In this document: positions 36,416 through 46,759 of the stretch, in pieces
Layout: each line of letters opens with the position of its first letter
How positions within the stretch are numbered: position 1 is the first letter of the stretch
The notes under the pieces: generated by a model
Told to the model about the DNA's origin: nothing
The model's database searches: none
The model's input: the letters and a program-made list of their open reading frames with translations, nothing else
Program-made: the position numbers and the translations under genes
Assembly (NCBI GenBank): GCA_009760855.2
Contig: WPIO01000003.1
Span: 3,408,001 to 3,472,000, forward strand
DNA from: Cristatella mucedo
Taxonomy: Eukaryota > Bryozoa > Phylactolaemata > Cristatellidae
Direction of reading: 5' to 3'
Length of the DNA stretch: 64,000 bases

Positions 36416-38063
36416 TCACAGGGACCCACTAAATGCTGTTCTAAATAGGTGTGTTTTTAAATTCTTTTTAAATGTGGTCAAGTCAGGGGATGTTCTGACG
36501 CAGGTCGGAAGGGAGTTCCAGGCTCTGGGAGCATACGAACTAAATGCATGGTCTCCAAAGGATTTAAGGTTTGTACGAGGTATTTGTTGCCTGTTGGATT
36601 CCAAAAAGAGGGTGATGCGATGCTTGGCCTGATGAGGGAGTATATCTGAGAGATAGGCTGGAGCCACAGAATGAAGGGACCTAAAAGTGAGCGACAAAAC
36701 CTTGAAGTCAATCCGTTGCATGACTGGTAGCCAGTGCAGGTCGGCCAGAAGTGGTGTAATGTGGCAGATGCGACGCTCACGACAGACAAGCCTAGCTGCT
36801 GAGTTTTGCACCAGCTGCAAACGTGTGATCGCACGTGCTGGTAAGCCAGCGAGTAGTGAGTTGCAGAAGTCGAGACGGGATGTCACGAATGCATGGACCA
36901 ACTTAGATGTGGTATCCTTATCTAAGCAAGCCCGAATTTTAGCAATGTTATGAAGCTGAAAATAGACAGATTTGACTGTGGAGCTGATATGGTCGTCTAA
37001 CGAGAGGTCGCTTTGGAATATGACACCTAGATTTCGAGCTGACTCAACTGGAGATATGCTGGCAGAGCCAATTGTGAGCGTCAGCCTTTCCAATTTGTGA
37101 ATCAGACTGGGTTTGCCCATAACTAGTAAGTTAGTTTTATCGTCATTTAGTTTTAGAAAATTTGCAGCCATCCATGTGCGGATGTCATCAATACATGCAG
37201 CAAGTGAGTTGAGAGAATTTGAGGAGCTCGAAGGCTGGGAGGGATCAAAACAAATGTACAACTGAGTGTCATCCGCATAGAAGTGAAAGCCTAGATTGTG
37301 CTTGGCAATCACATCAGCAAGAGGGAGAGTATAAACCGTGAAAAGAACCGGACCTAGCACGGAGCCCTGATATACGCTATACTTCAGAGGTACCTCAGAT
37401 GATTTTTGGTCCATTCACCTATGTACTCTGGAGTCTCCTACTGAGATAGGACCTGAACCACTGCAGAGCAGTGCCAGTGATGCCCAGGCGAGATGACAGG
37501 CGCTCTAGAAGAACTTTGTGATCGATGGTATCAATAGCTGCCGAAAGATCGAGCAAAACAAGCAGAGACCCTCTACCCATGTCTACATTCCTAAGTAGGT
37601 CGTTGTATACCCTAAGCATTACTGACTCTGTGGAGTGATTAGCTCTAAAGCCAGACTGGAACTTACTAGCAAGGTATGAGGTTTCGATATATAAGTTCAG
37701 CAGGTCCGCCACGACCTGTTCCAGTGTCTTTGATAGGAATGGTAGAAGGGAGACTGGGCGGTAGCAGCTTAAGTTCTCTTGGTCTAGTTTCGATTTCTTG
37801 ACAAGTGGCCTGACCACAGCTTTTTTGAAAGGTGCTGGGACATGACCTGAGGCTAATGGCATATTAATGATGTTAGTTATGCATGGCAGCAGCAGATCAA
37901 TGCAACGTATGACCAGGACAGTGGGAATATGGTCCAGAGGACTTGTTGATTTCTTTGATTGAGATACAAACTTTACGACTAGATCACTACTGACCTGCTT
38001 AAATGTAGACATTGAGGTGCAGCCAGGAATCGGGGAACAGCATTCTAGTGGAGACGTTGTCAT
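36416..38063 (-). CDS. LINE A reverse transcriptase region (two frames)
   Basis: Two long open frames (38,063-37,419 and 37,414-36,416) meet at a single break near 37,416. Together they cover the linker, RT motifs (HSTES, the DLSAAIDTIDH Asp, YADD intact near 37,297) and the C-terminal domain. The enzyme copies LINE RNA at a nicked target. YADD is kept here while it is lost in copies 2 and 5 and in LINE B, so this copy is the youngest or least decayed. Confidence 0.8.
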
Positions 38064-38096
38064 CGCAGGGATGGATTCCCTGATCTTGTCTATCTT

Positions 38097-39287
38097 CTAC
38101 ACAAAGAATCGAGAGAAGCGATCGGCACAAGGATCATCAGGTAAGGAGCTAACCTGGGAGCGGTTGAGGAGATGGTTTATCGTCGACATCAGCATTTTTG
38201 GATTGTGCATCTGTGATTCAACAATGTTTCTATAGAAGCTAGACTTGGCCTTTGCTAGGATCGATTGGTACGACCTACAGTAGTCTTCATATGCCTGTCG
38301 ATGGACAGTCAGCCCGGATCTTTTGTATGCTTTTTCAAGCTTATGTTTAGCTGACCTGGCTAGTTTAATGTCTGTGGTAAACCATAGGCCGTCTGGGCGG
38401 GGGCGCACAGTGCACTTTGTCAGAGGTGCAAACTCGTCGAGCGTGTCAGCTAGTGTCGTGTTGTAGCTATCTACCAATGATGACAGATCAAAGGGAGGAC
38501 TGAGAAGCAGAGGTGAAGCAGATATTCTCGCACGGACAGCATCGATGTCAAGGGTCTTGAGGTTTCGCGATTCACAGGTTATTCTAGAGGAGGATGTGGG
38601 CACACACTGTGGATTAAATGAGATCTGCATGTGGTCAGATAAGCAGGATTTGTTTATAATTGGTGATGACAAAGTGCAGTTGTATGAGAAAATCATGTCG
38701 AGTGTGTGACCCTTGATGTGAGTAGGGCCATGCACATGAGCCACAAGAGACAATGAGTTAGTCAATGCACGAAATCGAAATTCGGTGCTGAAAGCGTCAG
38801 ATAAGTTATCAAAGTGAACGTTGAAATCGCCCATAACGAGGAAGGATCGATTTCTTGCACACAGAATCGAAATGAGATCGGAGAAATCTGAGATAAAGGA
38901 GGATTTGGTACCTGGCGGGCGATAGACTACTGCCACTATCGGTAGCTTGTTTTCGGATGAGACCAAGACATCTGATTCCAAAGACTGCTTCGAGGGTACT
39001 GCAAATGGCTTGAAGTTGAATTTGGAGCGCACGATAATAGCAACTCCACCTCCAGTTTTGATCGATCTAGGGGTGTGAAAGAACGAGAAACCAGATGGGG
39101 TAGCGTCTTTTATTGTCGGGCAGTTTATTGATTTTAGCCAACATTCAGCTTCAGTTTGGGCAAGGAAGTCGATACCATTTTCAGAAATAAGGTCGCTTAT
39201 TATCAGAGGCCTATTGCGCATTGAGCGAGGATTCCAAAGGCAAGCGTTAAGTCTGACCGATGGAGTTACAACAGGCCTGATGACCAC
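38097..39287 (-). CDS. LINE A apurinic-type endonuclease domain
   Basis: An open frame of 396 codons covering an APE-like endonuclease: NPRS at the N-terminus, an E-containing segment LAQTEAECWL, VYRPPGT, MGDFNVHF, GHTLDMIF and LSDHMQI in the order expected of LINE endonucleases, then a linker rich in basic residues. This domain nicks the target DNA to prime reverse transcription. The reading ends at a stop near 38,097, just before the RT frame. Confidence 0.8.
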   Translation of the reverse strand: MVIRPVVTPSVRLNACLWNPRSMRNRPLIISDLISENGIDFLAQTEAECWLKSINCPTIKDATPSGFSFFHTPRSIKTGGGVAIIVRSKFNFKPFAVPSKQSLESDVLVSSENKLPIVAVVYRPPGTKSSFISDFSDLISILCARNRSFLVMGDFNVHFDNLSDAFSTEFRFRALTNSLSLVAHVHGPTHIKGHTLDMIFSYNCTLSSPIINKSCLSDHMQISFNPQCVPTSSSRITCESRNLKTLDIDAVRARISASPLLLSPPFDLSSLVDSYNTTLADTLDEFAPLTKCTVRPRPDGLWFTTDIKLARSAKHKLEKAYKRSGLTVHRQAYEDYCRSYQSILAKAKSSFYRNIVESQMHNPKMLMSTINHLLNRSQVSSLPDDPCADRFSRFFV

Positions 39288-39659
39288 TAAGTTAGAGAGA
39301 TTTACAGTGACGCATGTGGGGGAGCGTGCTGAGAGGTACTAGACAATGCTAGGAATACCAAACGAGCGGGTACTCAGCTCGCAGCTCCCGCCCAACGAGC
39401 GGCGTCTGACCTGGCGGTTCCGGCCACCGCGTCCGCTACTGGGTGCTTTTCTTTTGTTAATACATAGTTCATGAATCTTAGCAACAACATTAATATCTAT
39501 TAATGCATTTGATCTACGATGACGAAGCGATAACAGCTGCTGGCAATCATTACTAACATTTTGCATTGACTTTGAACATTGGCGGATCAGAAGTTTATTC
39601 AGTGCTTGGTTCTTGTTATAATATTTGGTGATCAAAGTGAAATTGACTTTGGGAAAATG

Positions 39660-40050
39660 GCAACATGAAAACTAATAAAATATATTGCTAATAATTCCAG
39701 AATATATTTTCCTTCAAAATGCTATTTGGAAAAGTCTTTGAACTTATTGATGCTAAATTTTTAGAAATGAAACTTGGTATAAAACATAAAAGCGATAACG
39801 ATTGTTTTACTCCTAATGGTGTTTAGATACTCTCCAGATGGTGTAATTGATGGAAATACTATAGTCGAGATAAAATGTCTGTTGAGTAAGAATATTATTA
39901 AAGATTTAATACCTAAGCAATATCATGCTCAGTGTTTACTACGTTGACATGTTTCGGGATTAAGCGAATGTTATTATTCTGAGTTTGAAATTTGGGTTTC
40001 TGGATTAAACTGGGAAGAAGTTCCACGTGATTGTATAGCTGCTGGAAATC
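39660..40050 (+). pseudogene. YqaJ-like nuclease (remnant)
   Basis: Across two frames the region gives a 'YSPDGVIDGNTIVEIKC' segment (near 39,830-39,890), which has the D...E-x-K core of lambda-exonuclease/YqaJ-type viral nucleases, and then IPKQYHAQCLLR with the Q-containing helix that follows the core. N-terminal sequence upstream is broken. Viral homologues act with the polymerase in recombination or repair. Assigned from these motifs only. Confidence 0.55.
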
Positions 40051-40103
40051 TTAGGATACCAATTAAGTATGGTTTCAATATTCCAATCAGAAGTTCACTT
40101 TTT

Positions 40104-41189
40104 ATGTTATTGCTTAAAGATGAAAAGCACTTTGATTTTGAGTCTGATATTATAAGCAAACATGGCAGATTTAATAATAAATTAGGAAATGGATATCATA
40201 TTCATTATTGCATTAAAATATTTTTGACACAGGTAATACACGAAGAAGATCCTGATAGATTCTCAAGAATAGTCACGATTGTAAAAGAATTGTTAAGTAG
40301 ATCAAAAGTCTTAATCACAGAATATATAAATGAATCACCGAGTAGATCTTATTGCTTATGTCAAAAAATAAATGGTTATCTATTATCTGATCTCGATGAA
40401 AATAGAAATATGGTTATTAACTTAAGTGATCTTATAAACTCTACTGGTGCTATTACAAAGAGTTATGCATATTCTAATTTCATAGTAATAGGAAATGGAT
40501 CTGTTGATTTCAAAGGACAACCAGCTTTTAATCTTGGTCCTAGATTTAATCCTAGTGATGCTGTTAATCTTGGTCAATTAAGCAATTATTTTAATAAATC
40601 TGGCGATACGATGACTGGAGACCTAAACATGAATGAATTTGCTATTACTTCAAGTTAGTTAAACTCGAGCAAGACGACTCCAACTACTCTTCCTGATGAC
40701 TTTTATGTTACGTATGGCGGACTAAAACGAGATGTGATGCTCAGTGGAACCACTGCTAGTAGTACTTTGGATATGAATGGTAATTCTATAATTACTGTAG
40801 TTGATCTTATTAATCAGAGTGATGCGGAAACCAAACGAAGTGTCGAAAAACGATAAAAAAAATTAACAGAAGTAATTCCAGTATCACTCAATCCTAGATC
40901 AATGAATTTTATTATAAAAACTTCTGTTAATTATTCATGGACTAATAAGAATGCTCCACCATTGATAATGTTAAGTGTGTTGGCTGTTGGTTCATCTAAT
41001 TGTGTACTCCTAAGACCTAGCACAGATACTTTTATTGTGTCTGGAGAAATACGTGCTATAAATACTGTTTCTACTGGAACAGATTTTAGATACTGTGCTT
41101 TCTTCAATAGAGTGTCTACTGACTATTACTTCATTGATAATCTAGGCAATTTAAGAGTCAAACTCTTGGTTAGTTATATACTCACGTGA
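40104..41189 (+). pseudogene. Plus-strand fibre-like protein of Polinton B
   Basis: A frame of 184 codons (40,104-40,658) ends with stalk-type repeats: INLSDLINSTGAITK, FNLGPRFNPSDAVNLG and KSGDTMTGDLNMNEFAI. After a stop the repeats go on (STLDMNGNSIITVVDLINQ near 40,770) and then a beta-rich region (40,902-41,189; NYSWTNKNAPPLIML, YYFIDNLGNLRVKLL) that may be the knob. The 'SGDTMTGDLNM' element is a hallmark of phage-type tail-fibre repeats. The first 70 residues have a different character (RIVTIVKELLSRSK) and may belong to another gene. This is a second fibre locus, opposite in strand to the first. Confidence 0.6.
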
Positions 41190-41479
41190 AAAATATAAAT
41201 GAAACAATAAAACATTGAGTTATTTTAATCTTGTGGCTTTACGCTTCCCTCTACGAATGGAAACATTTTTGCAATAACGTAAATAGCCTCGTGACCTAAG
41301 CAATGGTGTAGACAATATATTTCTGAACACCTTTTTTTAAAGTGTTTTCTAGCAAGACAATATAGCTTGCTAGGTCTTTCCTTAGAATGCCTATTAGTAG
41401 CCTAATGACAAACAGCACATATTATTATTTAGTTGCTACGTAGAATTAAAAAACCAAGTTCAGTTTCTGTACTATCCAG

Positions 41480-42420
41480 AACGCAGATGTCGCAGTGGAT
41501 TTCATATTTTAACGTTGGTCTTTGAATAATCTTTTTACAAACAGGATGTCCTCACTCCAGATATTAAGGTTCTTTTAAAGTCTTGGAAAAATCTTACAAA
41601 AATATTTCCATTTCTAGAGAATGTCATTTAACTCTAAAAGAAAGAAAAACGGAAGAAAAGTTTGATCCAGATTCAGACATGGCAAGTATTCAAACCAAGG
41701 CCGAAATAAATTCCAAAGGGTTTCTTTGACACAGTAGCACCTAATGAAAGTCATCAATCACATATACTATATATGCCAACTGATACAAATATGCATTAAG
41801 TGCGATCGATGTTGCTAGTAGATATAAAGACTCAAGACAACTTAAAACCAAGTCATCGAAAGAAGCAACACAAGCAATAATTGACATTTACGCAAAGGGT
41901 CCTTTAGAATGGCCAAAGAAGATAACAGTTGATGTGGAACAGTTGAAGATAACAGTTGACTTGGATCAGAGTTCAAAGGAAAGTTCAAGAAAGAAATGAA
42001 TAGACATGGAACAAGTCTAATAGAAGCTACTAGGAAGAAGAGTGTTGCCTTAGTTGAAAGAATGAACAGGACAATAGCAGAAAAAGCTTGTATTGCACAC
42101 TATGAAAAAGAATTAGAAAGACTTGATAAACGAGGTTATTTTAGAAACAAAGATTGGATTAAGAATTAACTAGGATTTTATGTTATCTTAACAATAACGT
42201 AGAAGAAGAAGAAGCTTAACAGGAGAAGAATCGGCTAAAGCGATAAAAAAATAAATATTTAAAAACCAGAGTACATAGAAAAGTAGGAAAACAAGAAGAG
42301 TTATTAGAACTTGGAGCAACTTTTAGATACTTACTAGAACCAGATGAAGGTGAAGATGAAAAAAAGGAGAGCTACAGATCGGATATGGGGTTTAATAAAG
42401 CATATTATTTTTAGAATAAT
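41480..42420 (+). pseudogene. Polinton B integrase (remnant)
   Basis: Fragments in several frames: AIDVASRYKDSRQLKTK (near 41,810, with the first Asp), EWPKKITVD (near 41,915, second Asp) and VALVERMNRTIAEK (near 42,055, the Glu), giving the order of a retroviral-type DDE integrase. The region around the second Asp carries a 27-bp tandem duplication (GAAGATAACAGTTGA at 41,918 and 41,945). Its inverted homologue is the Polinton A integrase at 47,420-47,940, which lacks the duplication. Near the right TIR, as integrase is in Polintons. Confidence 0.75.
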
Positions 42421-43170
42421 GATAATGAAAGACCGTTGATGATTATGATAATGATGATGATTATGATAATGAAAGTTCGTTTTTGGGTCAATGATGTTAA
42501 AAAAAAGTTTTGTTAGAGAAGAACTACAAGTATTTAAACAGGAAGTAGTTACTAGGGGTGAACCTTCCATTACAATATCTTCAAATTTTTCTTTTGTTAT
42601 TATTTCATCAGACAATGCATGTGCCATCTTTGAAATAAACTTTAAATTTGACTCTAGAGCTGTTCTTTTACGTGCGTCGATTTCATCTAGAACTTCATCA
42701 ACTGTTATCATCATAGCAGATACTGCTGAAAAGTTGAACCTAAATCAGACATATTAGGAACAGATTAAATGTATGTACTAGAAATTGTTCCTCCTAAAGC
42801 TTTGACCATGTTTATAACTTTAATAGTTTATCTTATCTTTTTTAGATTTGTTAAGCATGATCTAACTTTAGTACTATAATGCTTAACTTCTTCATCTCTT
42901 TGGTTGACAAATGTTTTTCTTAGGTCTGACACCAACTTCTATATAAAATTATACTTTTCTTTTCTTAGAAACAGGCTCTTGTGCTTCTTCTTACTCAAGT
43001 AAAATGTTGATAAGATGATCATTAGATTCTCAAAAAACAGTATAAAGTGTTGGTGTTTTAATCAAAGATTGGTAAATCTCTTCATCGGTGCATGGATTGA
43101 TGTGAAAGGATGTCATAAAGGTATTGCTCCTGGGAAATCTAGAACTAAGCAATCTGTAATTTATTCTTCT
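42334..43170 (-). pseudogene. Conserved Polinton A/B protein (copy in B)
   Basis: An open minus-strand frame (42,334-42,714) starts near TVDEVLDEIDARKRTALE and contains FISKMAHALSDEIITKE. Upstream fragments to 43,170 (EPVSKKRKV and a Lys-rich stretch) match the start of the plus-strand gene at 46,760-47,400 in Polinton A. Convergent with the integrase. In Polinton A this protein begins with 'NPETGKEI', reminiscent of virus 2-cysteine adaptor domains, but that is weak. Function unknown. Confidence 0.45.
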
Positions 43171-43179
43171 CCTTCTTCA

Positions 43180-44089
43180 TAGCATCTTCCTTATAACTAA
43201 TAAAAGATAGAAGAAAATAGAATAGATAGATAGAATAAGATAGAATAAAAGAAGAAGAAAAAGATATTGTTCCTGGAGGGCCTTTAAGTATTTTCATATC
43301 GTGAAGGCATCTAAAACGAGTTTTACTTAAATGTAGTAACTTTTTTATTCAAACAAGGAATTGAACAATCTCTACGTTTAAAAACTGCTACTGCTAAAGC
43401 ATTTGATAGTTTAACCGATAGATTTATTAACTTAGTTTCCGGAAAAAGCTGTTTAAAAATATTTCATAATGGTTTGCTAGTCTCAGCTCTCCATTAAGTT
43501 AGCTCTTCCATATATATGTATATGTATATATATATTTATATTTTTCTTTTTAGATTCTTTTCGCACACTATTTTAATTCTGTTTAAGATACCTTTAATTA
43601 GGCTTGCATACTTGCGCATGTGTGAGGAAAATTTGGCATGCTGTAAATCGATATTATAAATGTCAACATCAATAAGCTCAAAGCCTTCAGGAATATTCGC
43701 ATTTAAATTTGTATTATCTTAGATTTAAATTGAACATGGGTTTGAATTAGAATTAATTAACATTATAGAACTAATCAATTATTATCCTGTTAATATTTCA
43801 CCAGAAATGAGTAGAGGCCAGTTTATGTTTTTTAAGTATGCTAAATCCTCTTTCAATTTCAATATTACATTTTTCTTTCAATAAATTCCTAGTAAGCAAG
43901 CAAGAAACTAAACAAGGACCAATGATCTTCCTATTAGAAAATGCTTCCGCAACTATTTCCAAAGTTTCTTTTATTTCGACTCCTAATGTTTTCAAAGTTA
44001 ATGCATAATTACCAATACATGGTGACGTAATATTTGCATTACTCTTCCAACTCCACTGCATGATGAATTTCCCTTTCTGGAATAATTCA
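43180..44089 (-). pseudogene. Polinton B right-end hypothetical region
   Basis: One open minus-strand frame (43,798-44,118) reads MQWSWKSNANITSP, LKTLGVEIKETLEIVAEAF and RGFSILKKHKLAS, then stops. Further fragments (KLINLSVKLSNALAVAV near 43,400) follow. No family recognised. The strand is the same as the conserved A/B protein, ending toward the fibre/integrase side. Confidence 0.35.
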
Positions 44090-44264
44090 TTGCCATATAT
44101 TATAAATGAATATTTCATATAATTACATTAATACTCTGATATCCAAAAATATATTGCATGACGTCTTAATGCTGTATACAAAATGCCACTTATGACAGCA
44201 GGGGCTGAGTAGTTCCACGATGCCTTGGCTGGAATGAGAATATCATGAGGGTATTTTATACAAC
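44090..44264. repeat. Polinton B right terminal inverted repeat
   Basis: Reverse complement of the left TIR (15,355-15,530), ending TTTATACAAC at 44,264 before GGGGGAG. Sequence agreement is strong over the outer 120 bp and weaker inward. Confidence 0.85.
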
Positions 44265-44271
44265 GGGGGAG

Positions 44272-44846
44272 TCGATCTGATAGGTAGGCTGGAGCCAAAG
44301 AATGAAGAGACCTAAAAGTGAGTGATAAAACGGTTAAGTCGATGCCTTGATTGACTTGGAGCTAGTGCAGGTATATATATATATATAATTCATTTATATA
44401 GCGCCCTAAGAGAACTTAATCTCTATTCAGGCGCTTCACATATGCCTCGGGGCTCGAGCCCACGACCTCAGTCAGACCTTGAACGGGGCGAGCACCTTAA
44501 CCGCTAGACCAAACCAGCTCGGCAGGCGAGAAGTGGTGTGCTGTGGCAACTGCGACGCTCACGACAGACAAGCATAGCTGCAGAGTTGTGCACCAGATGT
44601 AAGCACCTGATTGCACAGGCCGGTAGACTAGCAAGCAGTGAATTACACAAGTCAAGACACATGTCACAAATGCATGGACCTATTTTGATGTGGTATCCCT
44701 GTCTAAACAAGCCCAAGCTTTAGGAATGTCATGTAGCTGAAAACAGGCAGACGTGACTATGAAACTGTTGTGGTCTTCCAATGAAAGGTCACTTTGGCAC
44801 AGGACGCCTAGATTTCGTGCAGATTCAACAAAAGACATGGTAGCAG
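44272..44846 (-). mobile_element. LINE A copy 5, segment 2
   Basis: Continues the LINE A sequence broken at 15,354: after GGGGGAG the 'gataggctggagcc' block, then the C-terminal domain (44,504-44,716, TPLLA; 44,680-44,907). It contains the SINE (44,372-44,523) and ends at GCAG (44,843-44,846), where the LTR of the gypsy element begins. LINE sequence resumes at 58,709 with GTAG. Confidence 0.8.
44372..44523 (-). mobile_element. tRNA-derived SINE with a LINE A 3' end
   Basis: On the minus strand the head reads like a tRNA gene: TGGTTTGGTCTAGCGGTTAA (box-A-like) and GGGCTCGAGCCCC (box-B-like, near 44,450). The tail, 'gaagcgcctgaatagagattaagttctcttagggcgctatataaatga' followed by (TA)n, matches the LINE A 3' terminus. 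RNA polymerase III would transcribe such an element and the LINE enzyme would recognise the shared tail. It sits inside LINE A copy 5, whose sequence resumes with 'ggcgagaagtggtg'. Not a functional tRNA gene: no clean cloverleaf. Confidence 0.7.
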
Positions 44847-45194
44847 TGTGGCGGTCGTCTTCAGCTTGGCGCTCGGACGGTTGACGAGCGTGTATGCGGT
44901 GTAGCATGCACCGATGGCAAACAAAGTCACTGACCTCTCCACAAGATGTAATTGAATTCGCGAGGCTCTGCTCTTCACGTGCAGTGCACGTGTGGAAACC
45001 GAAGACGGACGACGCGTCCGCTTAGGGCTTCGAGCGAGGAACAAGAGCCGGCGAGCGAAAGGATCACATGACCGCTTGGCCTTTCACTCATGCCTCCACC
45101 CAATCAGTGGGGGATGACCCGGCTGCAGAGGCTTTATGCACTCCTGTCCTGTCAGACTAGAGCGGGGCGACATGATGGCGATGCCACGCCCACA
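44847..45194 (+). repeat. Left LTR of the gypsy-like element
   Basis: 348 bp with TG...CA ends. Its last 170 bp match the right LTR (58,541-58,708) closely: 'gaaaggatc.c', 'cacccaatcag.gggg.ga', 'gcgatgccacgcccaca'. Confidence 0.7.
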
Positions 45195-45459
45195 CAGGTC
45201 CCCGTCCCCGTCACTTGGCTGAAGCCAATGTGACGATAATAAACGATAGGATCCGCAAAGCGGGTGGGAGAAGCGTGCTCGGCGCCCGGACCACGTTTCT
45301 TGTGCCGGAGGTGATTGCTCTCAAGTAAGCCTAGGTGGTGTCCTTGGAGGAGGTGCAGCCGACAGAGATTCCAGCGATGCCGCGGGTGCGTTTGTCGCCC
45401 GTTCGATTTGGCGATTCGATTCTCGACGTACGCCCGGTTCAGCCGGTCGATTGACAATT

Positions 45460-46260
45460 TTGTTCGGCGGCCGACACGCCGATTTCCATTGAGACTGACG
45501 CCTCGGACACCGCTACAGGCGCCACTCGGCAACAGCTAATGGATTGTGCGTGGAAGCCATTAGCCTTTTCTCTCGAACACTCTCGCCCGCGGAATCTCGC
45601 TACTCAACTTTCGACCGAGAGCTTCTCGCTATTCACTCTTCGAGCCGACATTTCCGCTACTTTGTGGAAGTCTAGGCGCTTACCGATCGTCGCCCCATCG
45701 TTTACGCCACCGTTTCATCATCCGACCGTTTCACACCTCGGCAGCAGCGACACTTCGCTTTCATCTCGGAACTCCTTACTGACATCCGATACTTGAAGGG
45801 TACCGATAATTGCGTCGCCGACGCACTTTCACGAGCTGATGCCGTTTTCGATACGGACGACCGTCCTATGCATCACAACGAGGTTGCAGCCGAGAAAGAG
45901 CCTGAAATCCTCGCTGCACCAAATACTTCTCTCTACCTTCAACCGGTCAGAATACCGACGTCGCAGGGAACCATTTTATGCAACTGCTATACCGGCCACG
46001 ATCGCTCATTCGTGCCGGCCGCCTTCCGTCGACGAATCTTCGACAAGCTACACGGATTCGAACACCCCGGAATACGAGTTACACTGCGCCAGATCGCATC
46101 GCGGTTTGTATGGCCTAATATGAATTCCGATGTTTGCTCTTGATCCCGAACCTGCATCGCATGCCAACGCGCCTAGGTAGTCCGACACACTTCGACGCTT
46201 TTCGGGCAGTTTCCCACCCCGTCGAGTCGATTCAGTCATGTTCACATCGACCGCGTCGGG
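45460..46260 (+). pseudogene. Gypsy RNase H end and integrase start
   Basis: The reading begins at ETDASDTATGATRQQL (near 45,490, RNase H strand with an acidic residue), passes KPLAFSLE, and goes through a frame change to YLKGTDNCVADALSRAD (45,790-45,840), the standard RNase H end of gypsy pol. The integrase zinc-binding region follows (KLHGFEHPGIR, WPNMNSDVCS; CIACQ near 46,155), then HVHIDRVGPL with the first catalytic Asp, ending at the Polinton insertion. Two or three frame breaks. Role in family: replication of and integration by the element. Confidence 0.75.
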
Positions 46261-46266
46261 CCGCTA

Positions 46267-46412
46267 ATAGTGTGGTTTTGAATGTTATGTAGCCTAGGAC
46301 TCGACCCTCGCACATCACCAACCTCACTTCGTTCGGTTGTCTCGTGCTCGCTCGAGTCTCTGTCTCCATAACATTCAAAACCATGCTACTCTAATCAGTC
46401 TTGTTTACTTAA
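46267..46412. repeat. Polinton A left terminal inverted repeat, with internal hairpin
   Basis: It matches the reverse complement of 57,660-57,806 over about 145 bases. The repeat is itself nearly palindromic at its edges: TGGTTTTGAATGTTATG near 46,272 and CATAACATTCAAAACCA near 46,368 could form a 17-bp stem around an approximately 80-base loop that includes 'cgaacgaagtgagg' and 'gctcgctcgagt'. The right TIR shows the same arrangement. Confidence 0.8.
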
Positions 46413-46759
46413 AGAGTAAATTAAATAACTAATTTAATATTTTCTTTATAAATAATAATGAATAGAATGCTTAACTGCAAACCAATTTTTCATATTTGGC
46501 AAGATCTTTTTCCTGGCACACAACTCGAATCACTTCCCTCAAACTTAATAAATGCTTTATAGAGAACAATTTTAAAACATGAAGAATATATAGAATATAA
46601 AGAATATAAAGCTTCTCTATTTTAAAAATATAAGTTTTTGCTTTAAAGTGTGGTTTATTTAGGATTAAATAAATAAAAAAACACAAAACTCATCTTAACT
46701 TTGTACAAGGAAAAGGAAACAAGAGTAAAATAAATATAATCTTAATATAATTGTATCAT

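Larger units (their letters stand above)
36193..39615 (-). mobile_element. LINE A copy 8, best preserved (3.4 kb)
   Basis: The reference copy of LINE A. It is flanked by a perfect 7-bp target duplication TTATAAT (36,186-36,192 and 39,616-39,622). On the minus strand: a leader with an open segment (39,339-39,635), an endonuclease domain (39,287-38,097; LNACLWNPRS, YRPPGT, GDFNVH, SDHMQI), then RT (38,063-37,419; ANHSTESVMLRV, LSAAIDTIDHKVLL) and (37,414-36,416) FYADDTQLY with both catalytic Asp, followed by the C-terminal domain ending TAFSGSL. Three long frames, separated by two or three breaks. Structure as in CR1/L2-type LINEs of the Jockey superfamily. It interrupts the Polinton B capsid region. 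Confidence 0.9.
15355..44264. mobile_element. Polinton B (Maverick / adintovirus-like), 28.9 kb
   Basis: A large virus-related DNA transposon bounded by inverted terminal repeats, both starting GTTGTATAAAA, and by a GGGGGAG target duplication (Polintons typically duplicate 6 bp). Polymerase is at the left, integrase at the right, with virion genes between: fibre-like proteins, PLA2-like protein, protease, packaging ATPase, two penton-like proteins, major capsid protein and a nuclease. Three sizeable LINE insertions (about 1.0, 3.6 and 3.4 kb) plus a tail fragment inflate it, leaving about 20.8 kb of element. Every long gene has stops or frameshifts, so this is a fossil. The family name rests on gene content and end structure; no database comparison was made. 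Confidence 0.85.

Noticed and set aside
44372-44523. Possible functional tRNA gene
   Set aside because: The tRNA-like head is followed directly by a LINE-type tail and does not fold into a clear cloverleaf; it is a SINE.
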